A stretch of DNA of 64,000 nucleotides. Source: Liolophura sinensis (lineage: Eukaryota; Mollusca; Polyplacophora; Chitonida; Chitonidae). Each line of letters begins with the position of its first letter. The first letter of the stretch is position 1. This document shows positions 34,901 to 46,900 of this stretch, in pieces. The notes below the pieces were generated by a model. That model searched no databases. It had not been told where the DNA came from and worked only from the letters and a program-made list of their open reading frames with translations. Location: contig NC_088299.1 of assembly GCF_032854445.1 (NCBI RefSeq), positions 1,897,001 to 1,961,000 of the forward strand, given 5' to 3'. The translations under genes were made by a program, and so were the position numbers.

Positions 34901-37900
34901 ATACGACAGCGGCCAGCATTATGGTGGGTGGAAACCGGGCACATCCCGGGGGAAACCAACCATCCACAGGTTGCTGGCAGACCTTCCCATGTACGGCCGG
35001 AGAGGTAGCCAGCATGAGCTAGTGAAGATGGTGATTAACCAGATGGCCATGGTCTCTGTCTACCATGTCAAAGCTACGACTCTAATTGTTCTGTTTATGC
35101 TGTTTTAGTTTTTACAGGATACAGAGATAATGATGTGTCGGGCATAGATTGATAATTTCTACAATGCGTCTACTGTATTATCAAGTAGGTATAAGAAAGA
35201 ATATAAATTTTTATACATTACATGTATGTTATAATATGTACCTTAAATTAATATAAAAAGTGACGTGAAAAAATGAAGAAAAAAAAGAAAAAAGAAACCA
35301 CCAGCGACTTTTTTCTCTTGGTAGAAACATAAACGCCTTTTTGAACACGGGTAAAGGTGGCACATTATACATGGGAATTCTTGATGATGGGACTGTAAAG
35401 GGAATTGACCTGACTCAGTACCAGGTGAGTGAGTGCATGAGTGAGTTAGTGAGTGTATGAAGAGTTTGTACCAAATGCATTGTGACTGTGGTTCACGTTT
35501 GGAAAGGTGAGGACAGACGTACTTGTCAGTTCTGTACACTTGGCGTCGTGGTGTTGCAACTGTGGCAAGTGTATCACGGGTACAGCAAGTGTATAGTGGT
35601 GATACATCCTCTCCACACTCCTGCCAGTCCCTGCTCAACCAAATAGGACTTAGTGGTGATACATCCTCTCCACACTCCTGCCAGTCCCTGCTCAACCAAA
35701 TAGGACTTAGTGGTGATACATCCTCTCCACACTTCTGCCAGTCCCTGCTCAACCAAATAGGACTTAGTGGTGATACATCCTCTCCACACTCCTGCCAGTC
35801 CCTGCTCAACCAAATAGGACTTAGTGGTGATACATCCTCTCCACACTTCTGCCAGTCCCTGCTCAACCAAATAGGACTTAGTGGTGATACATCCTCTCCA
35901 CACTTCTGCCAGTCCCTGCTCAACCAAATAGGACTTTGTGTAGATAAAACCTTGCTAGTTATGAGTGTACTGAAACTGGACATCTTGTAAACATGTTAGT
36001 ATATGTATGTATTTATCTTACATCAGAAAAGTAAGGAACCTCCCATCAGTGTGGTTGCTGTGAGTTCAAGTCTAGCTCATGCTGGCTTCCTCTCTGGCCG
36101 CATATGGGAAGGTCTGTCAGCAACCTGTGAATGGTCATGGGTTTTCCCCAGGCTCTGCTAGGTTTCCTCCCACCATAATGCTGGCTGCTGTCAGAAAGGT
36201 GAAATATTCTTGAGTATGGCCTAAAACACCAATGAAGTAAACAAATAAATAAATAAATCAGAAAAAAACAAGGAGATCACCCATGCCTACCGAAGGCCAA
36301 TACATCTCTATCTTTATATAATACATATTAAAGACTGGATGTTCACAGAGCTGAATGAATGGTAGGAGCTGCTGTTGTTGGTTAAGCGGGGGTTTAAAGG
36401 ATATTGGTACGTGAAATCAAAGGGAACAGCATCCCATGAGGGCATGTATGAGGTGGTGAAAATTAAAACCGATTTATTGAAGTAGATCCAGTTTCAGAGT
36501 GTACTGCCGTGGTGTTTTTAGCATATCCGTAAGGTTTTCTTCTATTTGAGTGTGTAAACCTGCTTAGAGCTAGTTATTGTGAAGTACAATACTTAGTTCA
36601 TAAAATACCGGTCAAATTATGTTTTTTAGTGCTCGCACTGTTTAGCTGCATGGTCACATTTCCAGTGATTCGGCCGGACGCAATTACAAAAAGTGTTTGT
36701 TGCGGTAACGTGACAGAGTACCATTTCATCCTCTGTGTTACAGCACGTCATATTCACACAATGAATGTAGGTCCTAAAAATGTAACAATGGCATCGTTTA
36801 AAGGAGAAGAAAATTTAAATATCAATCAAATACCATTGAAAAGAGTATGCTTTTCCTCGCAGGTGCGTGCCATAAACAAAATTTTAATATGTACCCCAAG
36901 TTGACAAATTATAAATAAAGTCAGCGCAAAATCCACTGTGGCGACTCCATTTTGCCTAAGAACTAGTCCTGAATTTTTCTGTGTTAGGAGGAGAATTGCT
37001 GTCAAAAACCACTGAAATGCAGTTCGTACATTTCTGGTAGAACTCTTTTTTTTCCCAGAAGGTAGCGAACAGTACAGTTCGTTTTCCGCTTGACGATAGG
37101 GAAACCGGAATGTTGGACGTAGGTTCGAAGTTTACACGAACAGGCAGCAGTTGTAATGACTCTCATTGGCTGAGATGGACTTGGCGATTTATGCCAGCTT
37201 TGCCGTTTTCAGGCTTTACGTGTATGGCGAAGAAAAATCATAAAATGATGCAACAGGCACAACCAGATAGAAAAAAAGTGCTCTATTTAGTCTATAGTGT
37301 CATGTTTTTAGGTGTTCTTCTCCTTTAAAACGTAATGTTTGTGGCTCAGTTCTACTCAGAATGTTAATGCATCGTTAGATCAATGGACTGATATTTGTGC
37401 AGCTAATACCTTATAATCCTACAACTGCACTGGACAATAACCAGACCCCTGGGTTCTAGTTTTTTCTTAATGCAGAGTGTATGATGTGGCCAAACATTTA
37501 AAGGCACAAAAAAACGCTTCTCAGCTTTCTACTTGTAAAAATAACTTATAAACTATAATTTTCTAAAAGCCTAAGTGATCAGTCTGGAAATAAAGTAACT
37601 TGTTGTGGTGATATCAGCGGTGAAAGCTGTGAAAAGAACTGGAGAAGGGAGAAGGGAGAGCTTGAATTGGGGTGCTAGGCTGGTACTGCTATCCAAGTAT
37701 GTTTGTCGATGAAGTCATTTCCAAATATTTCTGACCACTAAATGGAACTTTGTTCTGTTTTTTTTTTGGTATTTTTTCATGTCTCCGTAATTGACGCCCT
37801 GAGTTGTTGTTTCTGTAAAGTAAATAAATGAAAAATCATTTCTGATTCTTTGTGAATTTTCAGAAAGACCATGTTCAAGCCAGTTTGGATGATTTGATGA

Positions 37901-40900
37901 TGCGCTATTCCCCACCAGTGAAGCCGCATCGATACAAACTGCAGTTTATTCCAGTTCTGGATAAGGCATTATCAGAGCAAGCCAAACTGCAACAATGTGC
38001 ATATGAACAACGGTAGGTGTGGACGGTTGGTGTGTGGGGGGGTGGGGTGGGGGGGATGGTGCGAGGGTTGTGGTGGCGGAAAAAGGGAAGGCAACTAAGA
38101 CATATACATAGCAGGGCCCATTTTCTCAAAGATGTTGTACGATAATCGCATGTGGTGCTGAAAATGGTTCAGTGACATACAAAATATCGTACAACAAATG
38201 TAAGATAAAAAAAATGTCATTCGCTGCTTTTTGAAAGTGGGCCGAGGAGCAAAGAGGTTAACACGTTTGCCTGGTAAGCTAGATATCGAAGATGATTCTA
38301 AAGCAGAACAGTCCCGGAACTGGTAAAATGGCTGTACATTCATGTCATTCATGTCTCTACTGTTTCTGACTGCAAGACAACATTTTGAATAATTCTAGAC
38401 AGTGACATCTAATAAATTACCATTAACATTATTCTAATTTTTACCTAATTCTGCTTAGCACATGGTGCAATGGGACATCTAAGTTGCTACTACATGTGCA
38501 TTTACATGAACATGTAGTTAGAATAATACTCCAACTAAAGTCAACTGACTAGAGGCTGGATTTCCAAGCTCACTGGTTATTTGATATATTTATTTATTTA
38601 TTTGATTGGTGTTTTACGCCGTACTCAAGAAGATTTCACTTATACGATGGAGGCCAACATTATGGTGGGGGTAAACCGGGCAGAGCCTGGGGAAAACCCA
38701 GGACCATCCGCAGGTTGCTGGCATACCTTCCTACTTACTGGCGGAGAGGAAGCGCCCACTGGTTATTTGTGACCATTGTCCAACTGTTGCACTCCCTTTG
38801 GTCACGGCTCTTGCTCTGCTCCCTGCTGTTGTCTTTTGTATCCTACAATCCTGAAGCTACAGTTTTAACATTCGGTCAGCAAGTACATATTAGTGATTGG
38901 CCATGGCCTACACTTGTCCAGCAGGAAACCTTTTCTATAGTGATTGGCCATGGCCTACACTTGTCCAGCATGAAACCTTGTCTGCCTGAGGTACTGTACC
39001 CAAAGATCAACATTTTTCAAGTCCTACATTTTGCTTGATTTTGAATAATTCATCCACTTATTAGGCACTTAAGAGATTTTTTAAAAGTTTGATTAATTTC
39101 TTTTCCAAAATAGCATCAAAAGTATCATTTTGAGGCCCTCATGTGCTGCTAAGAGTTCAGTTTTTACATACCAAACTTTAGGTGAAATACAGTAATTCAG
39201 GCCAAAGCTATGTTGTGTTCATTTCTATTTGTACCTACATGTATGTAATGTGTAGTATTCTCCCTGTATGATGGGAGGACAAATGTTTCCACTTAGACCT
39301 GAGTTGCGTTTGCTTAGGAAGAGGTACATGTACCCCATGCACATACTGCCCCATTGAAATGCGGGGGCGCCTCGGCTTCGTTTCTGGACCCTGGGCCCAT
39401 TCTAATAAGCCTTTTCTGACTTCTGTAAAAATATGAAATATGGTAACTGTTTGGTTCTTAGAAATTAAAATTTTGAACACCTTGTCAAATTTATTTATTG
39501 ATTTGATTTGTGATTTCCGCCATACTCAAGAATATTTCACTTATACGACGGTGGCCAGCATTATGGTGGGAGGTAACCGGGCACAGTCTAGGGGAAACCC
39601 ATGACCATCCGCAGGTTGCTGACAGACTTTCCCACGTATGGCTCGGGAAGGAAGCCAGCACGACCTGGACTTGAACTCACAGTCACTGCATTGGTTATTA
39701 TGCCCCTGGGTCACAGCGACTGCATTGGTCATTATGCTCCTGGGTCATTACGCTGCGCGTTCTCATTATTGTGAGAAAGATGTGTCAGAATTTCAGCTTT
39801 CAGCACCAACAAAAAGAAGCCTTGTGACAAAGTTGTGAAATTTGACAACAGGTTAAAAATGGCTATGAGGAATCGTCCCCAGGAATCCCATAAGTAATTA
39901 CCCGATTGTAAGAGCTCTGGCCCAGTCCATGATGACCGAACAATGTTTCCATAGAATTGAGGTTGTGATAATTTTCTTTTTCACTTCCCAAATAGCATGA
40001 TAGGTCTGTCCACTGAGGAAGAGCGGCTACGACCTCATCAGCTACGGACAGCTCTTTTCTGCTGGTGTGACAAGGACGCCATTGCTCAGAAAAACATGGT
40101 AAATCTGCTTGTGTTATCAAAAACTTTTTTTATTGCTTAAGGGATTATGGCATAATTGCGATCTTAGACATTTTAAAATATAATGTGAAGAATACAAAGG
40201 TTGAAATTGAAAGCTGTGAAAGCCTGTTATATCAGTACATATAAATAGTTTCACATTAAGCTTTATTACGCTCACATAATAATGTAATGGTTAAAGGGAA
40301 CCAACCGAGCTAACGGGAAATTCCTGCAAGCTACAGCCAGTATATGCACTGGAAAGCTGCTCCTGTTACAATTCTGAACGAATGTGAAAATTTCTTATTA
40401 CTTTCTTTAGAACTTATTAGAACAAAATATCACTAATAAATATCTACTTTCTCTTCTGTATAGTTTAAAAAGTTGCCTTTTGTGCAAAGATGAAAAAAAT
40501 ATTTAAAATCAGCATGTTAATTACATATCATCACTTTTTATGGGAAAAACCGGGGCATGTGCAAGGGTTACGCTTCATTGGGAGTTTGTGGACATGTGGA
40601 CAGCAAGTTGAGTTAGGGATCAGGTTTACAGAAGCCTGGTAAGGCAGTGTAATGCTTCAAGCCAAGGGCAGTGTTTGGTCTGGCAGTATATGTGCGCATA
40701 CCTGATGTCTTGTTGTCATATGACTGAAAAATTGCTAAGTACAACGTCAGACCCCAAGCATATACATATATCTATCCATACATACATACATACAGACATA
40801 ATTACTTTGAACAACATCACTAAGTATTGGACGTATTGGGGAGTTAACTACGGTTCAGGCCTGGACATTATTTTACTCTTCAACATATTATGTGATGTTG

Positions 40901-43900
40901 CCGTTAAAGGTGTGTTACATTGTCATAAGCCAACTGGTTTAACATTTTGTGATCAGTAATAACACAGACCTGTACCACAACACTCTGTGAAATGGTCCTG
41001 CAGGGACATGACAACCAAATTGATGTAAGCAGTCTCAAAATGATGCCTTATGCACAAATTCAGTGTTATTAGCGGTACCTTTCTGTTGTGAATGGGTGAA
41101 GACAACCTCAAAATGTAAGCTACGCAATATGTTAGCAACAGGTTTGTTTGGATAAAGTTTTCAAGATGGCTGCATCAAGACAGACCAAGCATTTGCCCAG
41201 TATTGTTGTTTTCTTGTACATTAATTCATATTCTGTGAAAACTCACTGGAAAAATAACATATAATGCCTTTTTCTGAAGATTTAACATCCTGCTTTTGAC
41301 TTCCGCAACCTTTCAGCCTCTTGTAGTAACATAAAAATTACATAAAGTGCAGATGAAAGAGTGCAGGGAATTAGTTGCAGATATGGTCTTCATTACTGAA
41401 GAGACCTACCCCGATGGCCAGTTGGTAGAGCGTCTGCCCTGGTAGATCCAGGGTCAAACCTTGGTCGTGTCACATCTAAGACCTTAAAAGAGGAAGTTGT
41501 AACTTTCTCGCTTGGTGTTTAGCGTGAAGGGGATAGTGCAATGACTGCTTGACCCGTATCAGTATAATGGCTCGGGTGGGGTGGCTTACTTGCCTTTGGT
41601 AAGGCGTCTCAGTGAAGCAGCACTAGGTGAAAGAGTGGTGGAAATCTGTCCTGCAACAAGGAGGCACATTACATACACTCTAAGGACTCCTTTTTTTATC
41701 ATATGACTGAAAAATTATTAAGTACGACGTTAAGCACTCACTCATTCACTCACTCAATACTGAAGGCTCTTGAAAAGAAGTTTTGTATGGTAGGTACCTG
41801 TATTTGGGACCTCTTGATACATATTGTCTTTTCGTAATAATGTTACATATGAGGATCCGACACATGCTTAATGAATTGTTTTGCACCAGAATTTGATCTT
41901 TGCCGCCAACAAATATATTCAACCTGGATTTTGATCATATTTATACATATATTCAAAAATATTATTATAATTCAGATTAAAAGCATATACTTGGATATAG
42001 GCAGCATATTTACATTCAAATAAATATATTAGACACGTGATCTCAAATACCCAACTAATAAAATATTTTCAAACACCATTTTCTCTTGAAAAAATTTTGG
42101 CAAATAAGTTTTCATGCTATTTCATCTGATTTTGGCATAATTTTCATGCTTTCTTTTTTTTTTAAATATGCCTGATCTCAAACATAGAGCCCTTCAAGGT
42201 CGGAAAATCTATTTGTCTATTATTATTACCACATGTAGTTATATGTTATTTTGCTTTATCACTATGGCTTATAAATGCCACTAGCTAATCAATTTCCCTG
42301 CATGTAAGTGCTGCACAAACATTTCAAGTATCATTGTATGAATTAAAGAACTATTCAAGTTCTGCAAGTTAGTTAGAGGTTTCAGCTCTCTGTCGTTTAT
42401 ACATAGGATTATATAGAGATACAAACTCCTGTTCTTTAGTTCGGAAATGTTTTCTTTACGCACAACACTTGTAGCAAGAAAAGTCCGACAACAACTTGAG
42501 GATTGTCAATGGTTTCACCATAATGCTGGCAGCCGGGGTATAAGTGAAATATCCTTCAGTATTGAATAAAACACTAATCCAATAAATAAATGCATAAATT
42601 GTAGCGGGCTGTAACTTCCTCATGTCAGTGTAATTGAGCTGCTTATTCGCTACAGTTTCGTATAGGCTTAAGTTTTCTAGCTTTAATATTTTAAAAGTTA
42701 CGAACCAAAATCAAAATTACCAGTAGTATTTAGTGCATTTTTCTTCCATAAAAGTGAACTTAAAAGTTCTCATTTCTGGTGATAAAAATAACTGATATCT
42801 AAAAGTGCAAACATTTACATGTTTTGGAATGATCTGTACGAATAAAGCTTATTCTTGGCAATGGCTTAAAATAATCTGAAATAACGCATCACAGTGTTGT
42901 CTTATTGAATTTGCTGGTTTATATACTTTACTGTATAAGTGGGACAACAACAGTTACCCTAAATGACCTGAAATTTTGCCTGCAGAAGTGCATTATCACA
43001 TAAAATGTCACAAAATATTATTTTTGGTGCTGAAATTTACCATTTTCTTTAGATTATCATCCCATGTTCCAAGCAAACCTCAAAACAATAGAACTCTAAA
43101 AAAACAAGAAAAAAAGCGCAAGTTAGTCATGGATGAAATTCATGGTCTTTTAGGGTATTACTTTCAATTTTGTCAGAACTTTTGAAACTATACTTTTGTA
43201 TTCAGGGCCAAATTTCCACATCCTATGTCATTGAAGTGCACATCAAATCATGGGACCCAAGTGACTATAGGAACCTAGAGGGCGCTGTAACCTCCACCAA
43301 CCTTAACCCTATTCATGAAGATGAAGAAGGAAATGCCTACTTCCGAAGACAGGCCAGTGTTGTCATGGTGTGCATTACATTTTAGTGTTGATCCTCCTAA
43401 AGATGCCTGACAGCATTACACTGTAGAAATAGTTACCATTTATGGCCTGCCTTTGTAGTAAGAATCAGACGTACCTTGGTCAAAACTAAAAAAAAAAGTT
43501 TGAAATACAAATGTTTTTTTTGTTCCTGGGCCTGCAGAGACATCTTCACACTTTAATCTCTATTCTCACAGTCACATAGCAACAGATGCATAGCAACATT
43601 TCCTTAGTGACAAATAAAATTGTCTCAACACATGTGCCATTAATTTAAGCTATTTTGCAATAGCCAGTAAACTGTTAGTTGGTGGATGAATTGATGTACA
43701 TTGGAGGAAGCAGGATGAAGCTTCATGGTAAGATGTGCGACTCCAAACTGCTCACGCTTGAGCCGTTGAGGAGTACATTTAGCCCTGCTCTAGGGTTTCC
43801 ACTCACTTTTATGTACAATGTTTGAATCGTTTTGTGGACATGGCATGCAATAGAGAACAATCAGGTATAACAAAATAAATAATTGTACTGGTTTCCTCTC

Positions 43901-46900
43901 CGGCCATACGTGGGAAGGTCTGCCAGCAACCTGGATGGTCGTGGATTTCCCCCGTGCTGTGCCCGGTTTCCACCCACCATAATGCTGGCCGCCGTCGTAT
44001 AAATGAAATATTCTTGAGTATGGCGTAAAACACTAATCAAATAAATAAATAAATGAATGTAGACAGGAAGTATACAACTCATGGGAGCCGTTTTGATGAC
44101 AGCTAGCGACCACAAAAAACAATCAGTGGCACTTTGTCCTGCACAGTAGGAAGAACTTTTTTTATGACCATGTTAAGGTTAAGAATGAGATGGGATTAAG
44201 GTATAACAGGATGTAGTTTGACAGATGCTTAAAGTAAAGTTTCCAAACAGGCTTGTATATTTACGACATAAGTACTACAACCATGTTGGCTACTTTATCT
44301 ACAGATCCGCAGCCCCAAGTTCATTGAAACTTCATCCAGAGATTCACTGATGGCGACCCAAAAGGCGCATTTATCAAAGTGCATGTATCAAAATGCAGTG
44401 CATGTATCAAAGTGCAGTATGTGAGACCTCAGATCAAGCCTGAAAACTAGCCCAATCTGTGCAAAAGTTTACATATTTAATATTTAATTCCTTGATTCTC
44501 ATTGACGTAGGATTCATTTGTAGGATTCAGAGCAGTAAATATGTCTGAATGTTTTTTTTGTTTTTTATTTTCAGTTTACTATGCAGATCTATTTTATGCA
44601 TGTTTAACATCTTTCTTGATTCTGATGACGTGAAGTGCACGCAACTGCTGAATAGTATTGTCTGTTTTAATAAAACTTTGTGGGCTGATTCATATTGCAT
44701 CTGCTCAGATTGAAAACAAGATTGATAGCAATTTGCTGATTTCTTTGAAAAAGACATAGAAGACACAGGTTTCATCAAGTATGCGAGATGCTTGTGGCAA
44801 GTGCATATTATTGGTCTATCAAATTCATTTGCGTCCATTCGGTTTTATGGGGCAGGTTTTCAGTGATTTGCTTGGCTGATATAATCTGATCAAAGGAGAA
44901 TCCTGAACCTCACAAGTTACATGCAATAGGGTGTGTGAAACACTTTTGGTTAGTGCATATCTGATTACTGGAATTCTTCAACCTTTTGGCATGTTTGCAA
45001 GGTGTTTATTCCACCATATTGTGAGAACATTATTCTGCATAGACTGATAAAATTATACGTCTTGAGAAGTCTTGAAATTGGTCAAGCCAACCGATGTAGT
45101 TTTTTGTCTGAAATCTCACTGAAAGTTGCTCTTTCAGATGTGAAAAGGGTTAGGAACTAGGGTAGTTGTGGAGTGGAGTAACTCTCATTTCCAGCAATGC
45201 AGTTGCGAGAGTTATGCTGTGAAATAGTCCCAAATGTGTCACATTGATGGTAAGGAACATTTACTGCTGTTCACATGTGCATTGAAACGTCATTAACATC
45301 AGGGCCTCCGTGGCTCAGTTTGTTAGCGCTCTAGCGCAGCGTAATGACCCAGGAGTCTCTCACCAATGTGGTCGCTGTGAGTTCAAGTCCAGCTCATGCT
45401 GGCTTCCTCTACGGCCGTGGGAAGGCCTGGCAGCAACCTGCGGATGGTCCTGGGTTTCCACCCACCATAATGCTGGCCATCGTCAAGTGAAATATTCTTG
45501 GGTACGGCGTAAAACCCATCATAAAACACCAATAAAATGAATAAATAAATCATTATCATCAATCAGATACACAAATACCTTTCAGTCTTCGGGGGTTTCT
45601 CAGGCTGGTATAGTTCAGGTTATTATTAGTTTCACCAGATTATCCAGGATCTGCTGCAAAAAGAGACAGGGTAAAAATTTGCAAAACTGAGATTTTGTTT
45701 TAGACTGACATGTGAACTTGTGTGAGTAAAGTTTTAAGAAGAAGTGACATCATTAAACCAGGAAATCTGACTGATAATTTTGCTTTCATTGCCTTCACAG
45801 TACACTATGGCTGAATTGGCGGAATTAACCAAGAGTGAAGTTCGCAAGATTTATGACCCACAGATATCAAGGTGAGAAAAAGAATTTTATGTGATTACCA
45901 TTTTTCAAGCCATCTGTCTTTAATTAAACCTTGAAAATCATAAGTTTAAACAATAGTTAAATAAATAAATTGATTGAAGTATAATATAATAAGTATTATA
46001 ATATAGTATACTAAGTTAAACATGTATTTTATCTATATGTAGATTTATGCCTAAATTCTTTCATTCAGAAAATGATAAATTTTTGTCGTAAATTGTATAA
46101 TGCAAGATTCTTCAGTTATATCAGTAATATTATGTTATGCATGAGCATCTTTTTGACTTCCTAAAAGGACTGCAAATTATCACAAGTTGGCACATGCATC
46201 AAGTATTTTCTTCTTATATGTACATGAGGGACCTCCGTGGCTCAGTTGGTTAGCGTGCTAGCGCAGCCTAATGACCCAGGTGCCTCTCATCAGTGCAGTT
46301 GCTGTGAGTTCAAGTCCAGCCAATGCTGGCTTCCTCTCCGGCCATACGTGGGAAGGTCCGCCAGCAACCTGCGGATGGTCAGGGGTTTCCCTATGGCTCT
46401 GCCCGGTTACCACCCACCATAATGCTGGCCGCTGTCATATAGGTGAAATATTCTTGAGTACGGCGTAAAACACCAACCAAATAAATAAATAAATATATGT
46501 ACATGTATGTTATTTTAATATAGAAATATTAAAGATTATTACACTGCATACAGTCAAATCTTTCATTGTTTTTGTATTATTATTCTATGTGGGTTTGTCT
46601 GTGGCCTAGTGTTTTGTGTGCTATAGCAGCACAATGACCCAGGAGCCTCTGACTAATGCAGTCGCTCTGAGTTCAAGGCCAGCTTATGCTGGTTTCCTGT
46701 CTGGAAGTACTTGGAAGGCCTGTCAGCAACCAGACGATGGTTGTGGGGTTCTCCCGGGCTTAGTCTGGTTCCTCCCACCATAAGGCTGACTGCCGTGAAA
46801 TATTCCCGAGTCCGGTATAAAACAACAATTAAATAAATAAAATATTATTCTATATACCTACATGTATATTCCAGTGATAAGTAATACAGTACTCAATAAA

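Noticed and set aside
35243-35983. 246-codon minus-strand frame as a protein gene
   Set aside because: It is produced by a stop-free 57-bp tandem repeat; the same stretch is open on the plus strand too. It lies in an intron of the SLFNL1-like gene and has no known-protein features.
36629-36904. 91-codon plus-strand ORF as an exon of the SLFNL1-like gene
   Set aside because: Exons on both sides join in phase without it, and I see no conserved motif or splice sites bounding it.
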